A stretch of DNA of 64,000 bases from the NCBI RefSeq assembly GCF_003336225.1, contig NZ_QPID01000012.1, positions 1-64,000 of the forward strand, written 5' to 3'. Origin of the DNA: Corallincola holothuriorum. Its GTDB lineage: Bacteria; Pseudomonadota; Gammaproteobacteria; Enterobacterales; Neiellaceae. Positions 47,385 through 58,340 of this stretch are shown here, piece by piece. Under the pieces are notes generated by a model. The model did no database searches. It saw nothing but the letters and a program-made list of their open reading frames with translations, and was not told the origin of the DNA. Position numbers and translations under genes: made by a program. The number at the start of each line of letters is the position of its first letter. Position 1 is the stretch's first letter.

Positions 47385-48317
47385 ATGGCGTTAACATCAG
47401 GGTCCAATAAGCAACAGCCTCAACCAGTTATTGATCGAATAAAATCAACCAAACTCGGCCCATTTGTATTAAAGATTTCCCATCACTTCAGCGACGGCTC
47501 GGTTTACCACTGGACATCTAGGGCTCACCGTAAAGGTAGTGGCCATGGTGCAATCAACCAAACAAGTCCCACTCTTAGTCAGCGGCTATTGGTTTTTCGG
47601 CCGACATTTTTAAGCTGGTGTATGGCGATGCTATTCATGATCGGTGCCGCTTGTTTTGCCGCCCCCTGTATCAACGAGGTCTGGCCTGGGCTAATCAGTC
47701 ACTGGTTAGAAGATGTCGACACCATCAATATAGTGTTTTTTGTTGGCTCTATCTTCTTCACCAGTGCCGCTTACCTACAGCTTCTCGAGGTGGTCAATGC
47801 TGATCGACGGGCAGAATTAGAAGCGGGTGTTACGCCCACTAACCCCTTCACGTGGTTTAGCTGGCAACCTAATCAGATTGGCTGGTTAAGTGCATTTATC
47901 CAGCTTGTCGGCACCTTGTTCTTCAATCTAAATACCTTTGATGTGATGTTAAGTGACCTGAACTGGTTGCAACAAGATTTACTGATCTGGACTCCCGACA
48001 TCATCGGTTGCGTCTGTTTCCTGGTGGCCAGCGGTCTTGCGGTAATTGAAGAGTGCCACAGCTTTTGGGCATGGAAGCCACGATCTATTTCATGGTGGGT
48101 CGTCATGGTTAACATGCTCGGATCTATCGCCTTTATGGTCGCAGGCGTATTCACGCTGGTCTTACCCAGTAGCCAGGAGGTTCTCGACTTGTATCAAATC
48201 AACCTTTGGACCTTAGTCGGCGCAGCCTGCTTTTTTGTTGGCGCTTATCTGACCCTACCAGAAATGACGCAGTGGAAACGTCCAGCCATGTTAGTTCGGC
48301 AACAGGCTCATAACTGA
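47385..48317 (+). CDS. multi-spanning membrane protein, unknown function
   Basis: A 310-residue protein with about six membrane helices after a 75-residue cytoplasmic N-terminus. Helices include MAMLFMIGAACFAAP, IVFFVGSIFFTSAAYLQLLE, WLSAFIQLVGTLFFNLNTF, IIGCVCFLVASGLAVIEECH, WWVVMVNMLGSIAFMVAGV and LVGAACFFVGAYLTLPE. The last pairs of helices resemble a repeated YrhK-type unit (GSIxFxxxxxxxL), which is an inference from pattern only. No catalytic motif. It is alone between divergent PilZ and convergent metF. Confidence 0.65.
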   Translation: MALTSGSNKQQPQPVIDRIKSTKLGPFVLKISHHFSDGSVYHWTSRAHRKGSGHGAINQTSPTLSQRLLVFRPTFLSWCMAMLFMIGAACFAAPCINEVWPGLISHWLEDVDTINIVFFVGSIFFTSAAYLQLLEVVNADRRAELEAGVTPTNPFTWFSWQPNQIGWLSAFIQLVGTLFFNLNTFDVMLSDLNWLQQDLLIWTPDIIGCVCFLVASGLAVIEECHSFWAWKPRSISWWVVMVNMLGSIAFMVAGVFTLVLPSSQEVLDLYQINLWTLVGAACFFVGAYLTLPEMTQWKRPAMLVRQQAHN

Positions 48318-48349
48318 CTCTAGATAGTTGGAACAAGCCTAACGTGAGA

Positions 48350-48383
48350 TAAAAAAGAGCCGGCATATGGCCAGCTCTTTTTC
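48350..48383 (-). terminator. metF terminator, bidirectional
   Basis: AAAAAAGAGC-CGGCATATGGCC-AGCTCTTTTT, with A run to the left and T run to the right, between convergent membrane-protein and metF genes. Confidence 0.8.
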
Positions 48384-48403
48384 TTCTTAAATAATCTGTT
48401 GGA

Positions 48404-49378
<975 letters not shown>

Positions 49379-49489
49379 TAAATTTGAGGTGATCGGCATT
49401 TAATGTCAAGTCATTTTTGTGCCAAAACACCGAGCGCAACAGCACTCAGCTTGCCCGTGCCTTGCCCGTTAGGTAACCAAAAGGCGATA

Positions 49490-49513
49490 AAAAAGGAGGC
49501 AACAGCCTCCTTA
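49490..49513 (-). terminator. metJ terminator
   Basis: On the minus strand AAGGAGGC-TGTT-GCCTCCTT is followed by a T run, immediately after metJ. Confidence 0.8.
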
Positions 49514-49540
49514 TTACGCAATCCAAATGACGGTGAGCGA

Positions 49541-49864
49541 CTAATCTTCGGTGTGCAGATCCGGGATCGGTAAGCCTAACTCTTCCATCTGCTTGCGTAC
49601 CTCTTCAGGCAAGTCATCTGGACTGTCTTTTCGTAGGTCGTCATCAGCGGGCAGCGGTTGCCCTGTGTAGGCATGCAGAAACGCTTCACAAAGCAGCTCA
49701 CTATTAGTGGCATGGCGTAAATTATTAACCTGACGACGCGTACGTTCGTCGGTCAGGATCTTAAGCACCTTAAGCGGAATAGAAACAGTGATTTTTTTAA
49801 CCTGCTCATTCTTCTTACCATGCTCTGCATAAGGGCTGATATATTCGCCGTTCCACTCTGCCAT
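49541..49864 (-). CDS. metJ: methionine repressor MetJ
   Basis: Ribbon-helix-helix repressor that uses S-adenosylmethionine as corepressor. It is 107 residues and nearly identical to E. coli MetJ through the first 75 ([52 protein letters not shown]). The C-terminus diverges. ATG at 49864 matches the family; ten codons upstream are open. It is divergent from metB and shares the operator region with it. Confidence 0.97.
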   Translation of the reverse strand: MAEWNGEYISPYAEHGKKNEQVKKITVSIPLKVLKILTDERTRRQVNNLRHATNSELLCEAFLHAYTGQPLPADDDLRKDSPDDLPEEVRKQMEELGLPIPDLHTED

Positions 49865-49954
49865 GTCAGCGCTGCCTACCTTCGTTTGCTGCAAATAACC
49901 CTGCTGATTGTACCGAGTCAGACGAGTCAGTCAAATATAGCAATCCAAATGGCG

Positions 49955-49994
49955 GGATGTTTAGACGTCCAGATATCTTGACGTCTGAAAGTTC
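49955..49994. promoter_or_regulatory. MetJ operator of metB (and probably metJ)
   Basis: Up to five consecutive 8-base met boxes: GGATGTTT, AGACGTCC, AGATATCT, TGACGTCT, GAAAGTTC. The three middle ones are close to AGACGTCT. It lies between divergent metJ and metB. Confidence 0.9.
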
Positions 49995-50080
49995 ATCCCT
50001 TATCGTTGCCTCATGCCCGCCTCTGCCTGCATATTTCGATGTCCAGCAGATGGCCCCTTAGCCAAAGTGAGAGCAACCAG

Positions 50081-51232
50081 ATGAGCAAACGTAACATTGC
50101 CACCGTATCGGTGCGTGCCGGTATCGATACTGACCATCAGCACGGTGCTGTGGTGCCGCCAATCTATCTGTCCAGCAACTATACGTTTGCGGACTTCGAT
50201 CAGCCGCGACAATATGATTACACACGTTCAGGCAACCCTACCCGCGATGCACTAGCCGAAGCGTTAGCTGAACTCGAGCAAGGCGCGAAAGGCGTAATCA
50301 CCAGCACGGGTATGGCGGCTGTGCATTTGGCTACCATGTTATTAGAAGCCGATGATCTGCTGGTTGTTCCTCACGACTGTTATGGCGGTAGCTATCGCCT
50401 GTTCACCAATTTAGAAAAGAAAGGCCATTTCAAATTGTTGGTGGTTGATCAGAATGATCCCACCGCGTTCGCTGCGGCGTTGGCACAGAAGCCAAAAATG
50501 GTTTGGGTAGAAACACCAAGTAACCCACTGCTACGTGTGGTTGACGTGGCTGCTATCTGCGAGCAAGCCCACGCTCAAGGTGCTTTAGTCACGGTTGATA
50601 ACACTTTCCTGTCACCGGTATTGCAACAGCCGTTAACTCTGGGTGCAGATATCGTCGTCCACTCTACAACCAAATACATTAACGGCCATTCCGACGTTGT
50701 TGGCGGTGCCGTTGTCGCCAAAGAGCAGGCAATGGGTGATGATTTAGCTTGGTGGGCAAACTGTATCGGGATCACAGGTTCTCCATTTGACAGCTTCCTG
50801 ACCATGCGGGGTTTGCGCACGCTCAAGCCACGAGTGAAACAACACCAGGATAATGCCGCGGAGATCATCAAATTCTTACAGCAACAAACCAAAGTTGCGG
50901 CGATTTATCACCCGAGCCTGCCGGATCATCCAGGCCACGAGATCGCCAAGCGTCAGCAGCATGGTTTTGGTGCCATGTTGAGCTTTGAGCTGAAAGGCGG
51001 CGTCGATGAGGTAAAAGCATTTCTCAGTGGTCTGAGTTTGTTCTCATTGGCAGAATCTCTTGGCGGTGTAGAAAGCTTAGTTGCCCACCCGGCAACCATG
51101 ACCCATGCAGCCATGGATGAAGCAGCGCGCATTGAAGCGGGCATTGGCAACAACCTGCTTCGTTTATCTGTCGGCATCGAAGATGTGGCAGATCTAATTG
51201 CAGATCTGCAAGCGGGCTTTGATGCGGTTTAA
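50081..51232 (+). CDS. metB: cystathionine gamma-synthase
   Basis: PLP enzyme that joins O-succinylhomoserine and cysteine. It is 383 residues. The PLP lysine is in VVHSTTKYINGHSDVVGG and the family segments YDYTRSGNPTRDALAEALAELE and VWVETPSNPLLRVVDV are present. ATG at 50081 aligns with E. coli MetB; the frame is open 25 codons upstream, through part of the operator. metL follows after 43 bases. Confidence 0.95.
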   Translation: MSKRNIATVSVRAGIDTDHQHGAVVPPIYLSSNYTFADFDQPRQYDYTRSGNPTRDALAEALAELEQGAKGVITSTGMAAVHLATMLLEADDLLVVPHDCYGGSYRLFTNLEKKGHFKLLVVDQNDPTAFAAALAQKPKMVWVETPSNPLLRVVDVAAICEQAHAQGALVTVDNTFLSPVLQQPLTLGADIVVHSTTKYINGHSDVVGGAVVAKEQAMGDDLAWWANCIGITGSPFDSFLTMRGLRTLKPRVKQHQDNAAEIIKFLQQQTKVAAIYHPSLPDHPGHEIAKRQQHGFGAMLSFELKGGVDEVKAFLSGLSLFSLAESLGGVESLVAHPATMTHAAMDEAARIEAGIGNNLLRLSVGIEDVADLIADLQAGFDAV

Positions 51233-51275
51233 GTTATAATTGGCCGACTGGCATAACCTAAGGTAATCAGCCGAT

Positions 51276-53738
51276 ATGTGGCAGCACGCACAGCGCAGTG
51301 AATCCGTGTCATCACGGAGCAGAGTTCATAAGTTTGGTGGCAGTAGTTTGGCCGATGCAGATTGCTATCTGCGGGTCGTAGAACTGCTAAAAGAGCACAC
51401 CTCTGCAGGGGATCTTGTGGTGGTCTCAGCGGCGGGTAAAACCACCAACGCGCTGGTGTTGTGCAGCAAAAGTGCGGGCAGCAATGACGAGCTGGTAAAA
51501 CAAACCTTAACTGATCTGGAGCGCTTTCAAGGCAGTCTGATCACCCAGCTGTTAGACGGTGCCGCGGCAAAACAAGCCCTGCAATCGTTAAGCGATGATC
51601 TCAACCAGATCCAGACTCTGCTGCAAGCTGGCGATGAGTCGGCGCGCTATAACGAAACTGTCGGATTTGGCGAGCTATGGTCAGCTCGGCTACTGGCGGC
51701 ATTGCTCAATCAGTCGACAGTGCCCGCAGGCTGGTTGGATGCACGCGAGATTTTCTCGGCACAGCCGGGGCCGCAACCAGAGATCGATGTTGCACTGTCG
51801 CAGCCAAAACTGGCCGAACAACTGTTACAGCGCCAAGAGGAGCTCACCATTGTCACTGGCTTTATCAGCCGTGGCCCCGACGGTGAAACCGTGACCCTTG
51901 GCCGTAACGGCAGTGACTACAGCGCGACTATGCTGGCCACCTTAGCCGATGCGCAAGCCGCTACTATTTGGACTGATGTTGCCGGTATCTTTAGTGCCGA
52001 TCCCAATAAGGTCAAAGGGGCGCGTACGCAACCAATTCTATCGCTGGCGGAAGCCGCTGAGCTGGCACGTTTAGGCTCACCGGTACTGCATACTCGCACG
52101 CTACAGCCGATGGTCGGCCGCAAGACGCGCTTATCGATCCGTTCAACCTTTGCCGCCACCGGTAGTCATACCCAAATAGCCCCCACTCAGGTGGGTGAAA
52201 AGGGTGCCAAGATTGTCACCTCATTAGATAAAGTCTGCCTGATCAGTATGAACACCTCATCCCGACAGGCATTTGAGGAAGCCACGGCCACCATTCGCGC
52301 TTATCTCGACCGTTATCAGTTAGTGCCACTGGCAAAACAATATCAACCCGATCAGCGCTTGATCCGGCTCTGTTTTACCGCAGAAGTCGCGGAAACTGCG
52401 TTTGCCCGACTGAAAGACTTTCAGCTGCAGGGCGCGTTCTGCAACCTAACACTGAATGACAACTACGCCTTAGCAGCCATGGTTGGCGATGGTGTCACCG
52501 AGAATGCCCGCCACTACCACTGCTTCTATCGCCATCTGCAAGATGCGCCAGTTGAGTTTATTCAACCCGGTGAACATGGCCTCAGTTTAGTGGCAGTGCT
52601 GCGGGAAACCGACCTAGATACCCTGCTCTCGCATATGCATCACGGTATCTCCAGTCCCGATAAGAAACTGGGCGTGGCATTGTTTGGTACCGGCAATATC
52701 GGCTCTGGTTGGTTACGCCTGTATCAAGAACAGCAGCATTATTTGTCCAACTATCACCGCCTTGAAGTACAACTCTGTGCACTGTACAACCAAGACGGCG
52801 CGATTATCGACTTCACCGGTATCGAGGTAGATGATTGGCAGGCGCGTTTTCAGCAGCACAAAGAAGATATGGGCTTCGAACAGTTACTCGAACTGCTCGC
52901 AGGTCATCCCTATGACGAACTGGTTGTGATCGACGCGACCGATAGTCGAGATCTGGCGTATCAATACCCTGCGCTGATGGAACATGGCATCCATCTGATC
53001 AGCGCCAATAAATATCCGGCGTCGGCACCATTATCGCTGTACCGTGAAATTACCCAGCAACGCAAAGAGAAAGCTGTGGTTTGGCTCAACAATGCCACCG
53101 TGGGTGCGGGACTGCCGGTGCACTATGTCACGGGCGACCTGCAACACTCCGGCGACGAAGTGGTCAGCATCAGTGGCGTATGGTCAGGCACCATGTCTTG
53201 GCTACTACAGCAATATGATGGCAAACAGCCATTCTCTTCTTTGATCCGTGAGGCCATGGATCAGGGGCTCACCGAGCCAGATCCACGGGAAGATCTCACT
53301 GGCGAAGATGTTTGCTGTAAGTTGCTGATCCTCGCTCGTCAGCTGGGTATGGAAGAGTTTGAAATGGATGACATCGAGGTGGTTTCTCTGGTCGATGAAG
53401 AGGCTCTGGAGGGCTCAATCGAAGAGTTCTTCGCCAATGCCGAGGTATTTGATCGTCAAATTGCTTCCGCATATGGTCGCGCCGAAGCCAGTGGCCGCGT
53501 ATTGCGCTATATCGCCCGTCTAGAGCGTGGCGGTCAGGCTCACGTTGGTTTGGAATTTCTCGATCCAAGTGACCCCATGGCCAACTGCCATGCAGGGGAA
53601 AATATCTATGCTATCCACAGTGAATGGTTTAAAGAGCAGCCGTTGGTGATCCGTGGCCCGGCAGTTGGCCCCGAACTCACGGCAGGCTCGGTACAGTCAG
53701 ATCTGTTTAAGCTATGCCAGCATATTAAGTCAGCCTAA
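51276..53738 (+). CDS. metL: aspartokinase II - homoserine dehydrogenase II
   Basis: Bifunctional enzyme of 820 residues. The N-terminal aspartokinase begins VHKFGGSSLADADCYLRV and includes TLGRNGSDYSATMLA; a degenerate ACT-like region follows. The homoserine dehydrogenase starts near residue 468 with VALFGTGNIGSGWLRLY and contains SANKYPAS and the SGTMSWLL motif. metB-metL is the usual operon, under MetJ. Confidence 0.95.
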   Translation: MWQHAQRSESVSSRSRVHKFGGSSLADADCYLRVVELLKEHTSAGDLVVVSAAGKTTNALVLCSKSAGSNDELVKQTLTDLERFQGSLITQLLDGAAAKQALQSLSDDLNQIQTLLQAGDESARYNETVGFGELWSARLLAALLNQSTVPAGWLDAREIFSAQPGPQPEIDVALSQPKLAEQLLQRQEELTIVTGFISRGPDGETVTLGRNGSDYSATMLATLADAQAATIWTDVAGIFSADPNKVKGARTQPILSLAEAAELARLGSPVLHTRTLQPMVGRKTRLSIRSTFAATGSHTQIAPTQVGEKGAKIVTSLDKVCLISMNTSSRQAFEEATATIRAYLDRYQLVPLAKQYQPDQRLIRLCFTAEVAETAFARLKDFQLQGAFCNLTLNDNYALAAMVGDGVTENARHYHCFYRHLQDAPVEFIQPGEHGLSLVAVLRETDLDTLLSHMHHGISSPDKKLGVALFGTGNIGSGWLRLYQEQQHYLSNYHRLEVQLCALYNQDGAIIDFTGIEVDDWQARFQQHKEDMGFEQLLELLAGHPYDELVVIDATDSRDLAYQYPALMEHGIHLISANKYPASAPLSLYREITQQRKEKAVVWLNNATVGAGLPVHYVTGDLQHSGDEVVSISGVWSGTMSWLLQQYDGKQPFSSLIREAMDQGLTEPDPREDLTGEDVCCKLLILARQLGMEEFEMDDIEVVSLVDEEALEGSIEEFFANAEVFDRQIASAYGRAEASGRVLRYIARLERGGQAHVGLEFLDPSDPMANCHAGENIYAIHSEWFKEQPLVIRGPAVGPELTAGSVQSDLFKLCQHIKSA

Positions 53739-53757
53739 ACGCGTTACAACCAGACAA

Positions 53758-53797
53758 TAAAAAGGGCCGCTATTCGTTAGCGGCCCTTTTTATTTTT
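53758..53797 (+). terminator. metL terminator
   Basis: AAAAAGGGCCGCTA-TTCG-TTAGCGGCCCTTTTT, a strong stem with a TTCG loop and a long T tract. Confidence 0.92.
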
Positions 53798-53812
53798 GGA
53801 GCAACAATATGT

Positions 53813-54367
53813 TTAATAAGAAGTTTTTACGGCCACCGTCGCCAATGCGGCGGTTAATTTTGCCCGCGCTTCTCGAAACTGTTCAAGCGCTCTTACCAGA
53901 TAGGTATTCGCCTCTTCCAGATAACCATCTGCCGACGCCGACCAGATACGATTGATATAACGCTCCCCCGCGGCAAATGGCGACATCACATCCGCAAACA
54001 CCTGCACACCGCAGCTATGGCGAATACTGTACCTGGCCTCGGCAAACTGATTCAGATCGGCACGAAACAGGCGGTCAATCTCAAAACGGTATTCATGCAC
54101 CGGCAACTCGTGGCGCCTATCCACCAGCTGTTCTGCCTCCATCACAATGCGACCAAGGGCATCATTCAGTTGACCCAAATTTTCCTCAAGCTGTTCCGGG
54201 TCATGAGCAACAAGGTGTTGATGACGCTTCACCATCACCAAGCCAACTGCTCCCACCACCATCGCTACAGCATAATAGCCCCACGGCAACGTGGCAGGAT
54301 CCAGAGAGGTGGTAAACGCCGCAGCCAGCGCACCAATAATCAATAGCATATAACCAAGCAGCAACAT
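53813..54367 (-). CDS. small membrane protein paired with OPT transporter
   Basis: A 184-residue protein with two N-terminal membrane helices (LLLGYMLLIIGALAAAFTT and YYAVAMVVGAVGLVMV) and a cytoplasmic helical domain rich in Glu, Gln and Arg. No named family is recognised. Its ATG overlaps the stop of the OPT transporter gene (TAATG), so the proteins are likely made together; a role as accessory subunit or regulator is inferred only from this coupling. Confidence 0.65.
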   Translation of the reverse strand: MLLLGYMLLIIGALAAAFTTSLDPATLPWGYYAVAMVVGAVGLVMVKRHQHLVAHDPEQLEENLGQLNDALGRIVMEAEQLVDRRHELPVHEYRFEIDRLFRADLNQFAEARYSIRHSCGVQVFADVMSPFAAGERYINRIWSASADGYLEEANTYLVRALEQFREARAKLTAALATVAVKTSY

Positions 54368-56085
54368 TACAGCCCCTCCATCACGTAACTGACGGCGAAT
54401 CCAACCCCTATTAACGCTTCACCGACGATCAAGCCTGCGGCGATAGGAATACCGACCGACTCACTGTATGCATCACCTTTATAACGGTCGCATAGTTCAC
54501 GTAGCAGGGTACCTAGGGCATAGGTCAGCACGATATTAAAGGGAAGATAGAAACCCAGCCCCACGGTAATACCTAAGCCACCGGACAACGCCGAGAGCAG
54601 AGCACCAATACCGGCACCCGCCAGATACTTTTCTGTCGGGATGTCACCGCCGAGAATACCGCTGATCATGCTAGCCAACGCTTGCCCCTGAGGGGCGGGT
54701 AGTTTTTCCGATCCTAAGCCGTAGGCTTCATGCAGCACCATGATCAAACCGATCACCAGCAGCGGCCCTAACCAGGCTCCTAAGAATTGTCCCATCTGTT
54801 GCATCTTCGGCGTTGCGCCCACCAGATAGCCGGTTTTCAGATCCAGCATCAGATCAGTGGCCTGACTCATGGCAACACATACCGCCGCGCCCAAGGTCAC
54901 CGCAGCAATCACTGCTTCGGCGTCACCCAACCCTTTAGCGATAATGATCAGTATGGTCACCGCGATCAGCGTCATACCAGAAAGTGGCGACCAATTAGTA
55001 CGGCCAATAGCTTCCGATAAGATCACCCCAGCAATCCAGATCCAGAGGGTACCCATCACCGCCATGAGTAGGCCGCGGCCCAAGCCCATATGCTCCGTCG
55101 ACAAAATAGACATCACTGCCAGTAGGATCGCCGCCGCCACAATGGCGATATACAGCAGCTTAATCGGCATCTCGTCTTTACTTACCACCGACTTACTCAC
55201 CGCGGCACTCTGCATTGAGCGGATAGCGGAGATGATCAGGGGCAAGGCCAGGGCGATCCCCATCAACGCGCCCCCAATTAACATGCCGATCCCCACCGGC
55301 CGAAACAGATCAACCCGTAAAGCATTCGGCAGCGTCACCGGATTGCCAGCCGCATCCAGCGGCAACAAATCAAAGCCACTAAGTAAGGGCGCTAATAACC
55401 AGTAACAGACAAAACCACCAAGAATAAAGGCGATACCACCTCGGCCAGCGATAAAACCAACCCCAACCGTGAGTAGCGACAGATACCAGACACCATTCAT
55501 ATACTCGGGCAAGCCAATCAAAGCGCCCAGATCCCAGTTATCGACACCGCCCATTTGCGATCCAAAGTGAACCAGCGCAGCCACTGCCGCGGCCCCTACT
55601 AACAGCTTGGCTTTTTGCACGCCAGCACCCGGTGACTTGAGGATCGTGGCCACCGCCACGCCCCCTGGATAGGTCAGGCGCTCATAGTCGATCATCTGTT
55701 TACGTAACGGAATAATAAAAGCGATACCAAGAAAGGCACCGGCAATACAGCCAAAGGTCAGCAGCACGGGGTCAAAGTCGGTATACCCCAGAATAAACAG
55801 CGCGGGCACCGAGAACATCATCCCCGAAGATGCGCCATTAACCGCACTGGCGACAGTTTGGGTGACGTTGTTTTCAACAATGGAGTGACGCCCAAGCATT
55901 CCCCGCAGCACGGCAAATCCCAAAATGGCGGCTAACTCGGAGCCCTCAATAGAAAAACCGAGGATCAGGGCGGCATAACCGATACTGATGGCAATAATGG
56001 CGCCAAGAAAGTATCCCACCAGCACGGCAGGTAGCGTCAACTCGGGGTAGGGACCGTGACGCACCACGGTATCTGTCTGTTTCAA
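54367..56085 (-). CDS. OPT family transporter
   Basis: A 572-residue inner-membrane protein of the oligopeptide transporter family, with about 14 hydrophobic helices. Family-like segments are NNVTQTVASAVNGASSGMMFSVPALF, YERLTYPGGVAVATIL and LKTGYLVGATPKMQQMGQ (partly quoted in short runs). Substrates in bacteria may be peptides or metal chelates, and here are unknown. It lies upstream of its small partner gene, 115 bases from the tetR stop. Confidence 0.85.
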   Translation of the reverse strand: MKQTDTVVRHGPYPELTLPAVLVGYFLGAIIAISIGYAALILGFSIEGSELAAILGFAVLRGMLGRHSIVENNVTQTVASAVNGASSGMMFSVPALFILGYTDFDPVLLTFGCIAGAFLGIAFIIPLRKQMIDYERLTYPGGVAVATILKSPGAGVQKAKLLVGAAAVAALVHFGSQMGGVDNWDLGALIGLPEYMNGVWYLSLLTVGVGFIAGRGGIAFILGGFVCYWLLAPLLSGFDLLPLDAAGNPVTLPNALRVDLFRPVGIGMLIGGALMGIALALPLIISAIRSMQSAAVSKSVVSKDEMPIKLLYIAIVAAAILLAVMSILSTEHMGLGRGLLMAVMGTLWIWIAGVILSEAIGRTNWSPLSGMTLIAVTILIIIAKGLGDAEAVIAAVTLGAAVCVAMSQATDLMLDLKTGYLVGATPKMQQMGQFLGAWLGPLLVIGLIMVLHEAYGLGSEKLPAPQGQALASMISGILGGDIPTEKYLAGAGIGALLSALSGGLGITVGLGFYLPFNIVLTYALGTLLRELCDRYKGDAYSESVGIPIAAGLIVGEALIGVGFAVSYVMEGL

Positions 56086-56200
56086 AACACAGCCCTCTTA
56101 TATATTTGGCTTTCCCTAATGCGGATACCGCCACTAAGCGTCGATCCGCTGCTGTTACGACATCACAGCAGTAAGCAATGAAGCCTTGATAACACTCTAA

Positions 56201-56812
56201 CTATGCATGCAGCGCGTCCCAAAGCAAGCCAAATGACTGATCACATTCGATTTCTGTGGGCATACGCCGCTGCGCAATATAATAAAATGCGGTCTGCAGC
56301 AGTAATCCATGACAGGTTTCATACAGCAGCTCCACTGGTAAACACTTAAACACGGCTTGCTGCTGACCAACCCGCAACAAGCCATTGATAAAGCCAAACA
56401 CTTGGGTCTGCGCCGTTTGCTGTGTCTGGTTGTTGATGTATGGAGAGTGATTGTATTGCGCAAAAAAACGCACTTTTTCCGGCATGCTGACACACCAGCA
56501 CAAAGAGTGCTGCCAAAACTGCTTGGCAACAGTGCGAAGTTGCTGTGACGAAGGCTGTCCAGACAAGGAGAGAGACTGCGCCGCGATACCCTCTGCTAAC
56601 TCTACTTTAACAGCGAGATAGAGGGCATTAATTAACGCCTCCTTGGAGGCGAAATGATGAAACAGCGTGCCGGTAGCTACGCCAGCGTGCTTGGCTATGG
56701 CTGCCGTCGAGGTGCCATGAAACCCCTGTTCTATAAACAGTGTTAGCGCCGCATCTAAAATACGCTGACGCTTATGGATCGATCTCGGGGCAGGTTTCAG
56801 ATTAGCGGACAA
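56201..56812 (-). CDS. TetR family regulator
   Basis: A 203-residue regulator. The N-terminal helix-turn-helix is ILDAALTLFIEQGFHGTST, AIAKHAGVATGTLFHHFASKEALI, typical of TetR repressors; the C-terminal ligand domain is not assignable. Its start overlaps the aldehyde dehydrogenase stop by 11 bases, so it is the second gene of that operon. The perfect palindrome at 58341-58362 upstream of the operon is its probable operator, giving autoregulation. Confidence 0.88.
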   Translation of the reverse strand: MSANLKPAPRSIHKRQRILDAALTLFIEQGFHGTSTAAIAKHAGVATGTLFHHFASKEALINALYLAVKVELAEGIAAQSLSLSGQPSSQQLRTVAKQFWQHSLCWCVSMPEKVRFFAQYNHSPYINNQTQQTAQTQVFGFINGLLRVGQQQAVFKCLPVELLYETCHGLLLQTAFYYIAQRRMPTEIECDQSFGLLWDALHA

Positions 56813-58292
56813 AAATCTTCACCAACAGCTTTTGCAGCCAACGACCATAGGGGGGATGCACCAGCAGTGACGATGCAAATAGTCCCTGCTTCAACACCGT
56901 TTTCACTTTCGAGAAAGTGAGAAATCCTTCATGGCCATGATAGTGCCCCATACCCGAGGGGCCAATACCACCAAACGGCGCATCGTCCGCAGCGACATGG
57001 AAAATCGTATCGTTTATACAGACACCACCGGAATGAGTTTCTGTTTCTATCCGCTGCTGCAAAGCTTTGTCGAAAGAGAGCAGATACAAGGCCAATGGCC
57101 GCGGCCGTTTAGCAATATATTCCAGTGCCTCATCAATATCGGTATATGGGATAACCGGAAGCAGAGGGCCAAAAATCTCCTGCTGCATCAGCGTCATCTC
57201 ATCACTGACATTAAGGAGCAGCTGGGTGGCCATGCGGCGTTGGTTATCGTCACCGCGACCACCACAAGGGATCACCTGCGCGCCTTTCTCCTCCGCATCC
57301 GCTAACCAAGCTTGTAGCCGCTGATACTGCCGCGAGTTAATCACACAGCTGTAATCGTCACCCCCCTCTCCATTCGGATACATCTGCTGAAAGCGGCGCA
57401 CAAACTGTTCACAGAATTCGCTCAACTTGTCGGCCGGACACAATACATAATCGGGCGACACGCAGATCTGACCAGCATTAAGCGTCTTACCATAGATCAT
57501 CCGCGCTACAGCGGTATCGATCGCCATATCAGGGGCGATAATCACCGGCGACTTACCACCCAACTCAAGGGTGACAGGGGTTAAGTTTTCCGCTGCCGCA
57601 CGCATCACATGATGTCCGACAGCGGTCGAACCGGTAAACAGCAGATGATCAAAAGGCAGCGCTGAAAACGCCTGGGCAACATCCGCCTCTCCCTCGACGA
57701 TAGCCACTTCATCTTCACAAAATTGTTGTGCCAATAAACGTTTCAGCAAAGCATTGGTATGAGGGGTAAATTCTGACATTTTTATCATGGCGCGGTTGCC
57801 CGCCGCCAATGCCGATGCCAATGGCCCGATAGATAACATCAACGGAAAGTTCCACGGCACCACAATGCCAACCACACCTAACGGCTGATACACCACTTTT
57901 ACCTGGGCCGGCGCCAGTAATAGGCCGGCACGACGGCGCTGTGGTTTCATCCAACGCTTAAGATGACGGATCTGATATTTCACCATCTGCACCGACGGCA
58001 AAATATCACCAAACATAGAATCATCTTTGGCGCGATGCCCAAAGTCAGCACTCAACGCCTGCGCCAACGCTTGCTGATTATCAACCAGCAGACGTTGCAA
58101 CCCGGACAATTGAGTTAAACGAGTCTCGGCCGAAGGAAATGGGCAAGCAGAAAAAGCTGCACGTTGATGTTCAAGCCGCTGTTTCAACGTCGGCTCTGCA
58201 CCGTCCGGTGCCTGCGCGCATTCAGTATTGACCATCGCAGCAGGATCACGGACCTCAACATCCTCCGCAACGGGTTGGCTACTCTCCAGCAT
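56802..58292 (-). CDS. calB: aldehyde dehydrogenase, coniferyl aldehyde dehydrogenase type
   Basis: NAD(P)-dependent aldehyde dehydrogenase of 496 residues. Motifs: VVPWNFPLMLSIGPLASALA (cofactor), FTGSTAVGHHVM, general base Glu in VTLELGGKSP and catalytic Cys in NAGQICVSPDYVLCP. The last motif is characteristic of the coniferyl aldehyde dehydrogenase group, whose members often act on aliphatic or fatty aldehydes. A C-terminal hydrophobic-basic tail (LLVHPPYGRWLQKLLVKIF) suggests membrane contact. In an operon with tetR, likely detoxifying an aldehyde that is sensed by TetR. Confidence 0.85.
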   Translation of the reverse strand: MLESSQPVAEDVEVRDPAAMVNTECAQAPDGAEPTLKQRLEHQRAAFSACPFPSAETRLTQLSGLQRLLVDNQQALAQALSADFGHRAKDDSMFGDILPSVQMVKYQIRHLKRWMKPQRRRAGLLLAPAQVKVVYQPLGVVGIVVPWNFPLMLSIGPLASALAAGNRAMIKMSEFTPHTNALLKRLLAQQFCEDEVAIVEGEADVAQAFSALPFDHLLFTGSTAVGHHVMRAAAENLTPVTLELGGKSPVIIAPDMAIDTAVARMIYGKTLNAGQICVSPDYVLCPADKLSEFCEQFVRRFQQMYPNGEGGDDYSCVINSRQYQRLQAWLADAEEKGAQVIPCGGRGDDNQRRMATQLLLNVSDEMTLMQQEIFGPLLPVIPYTDIDEALEYIAKRPRPLALYLLSFDKALQQRIETETHSGGVCINDTIFHVAADDAPFGGIGPSGMGHYHGHEGFLTFSKVKTVLKQGLFASSLLVHPPYGRWLQKLLVKIFVR

Positions 58293-58340
58293 GGCGCTAC
58301 TCCGAACTATCTCTAGGCATTAAAGGTGGCAGTATAAACA

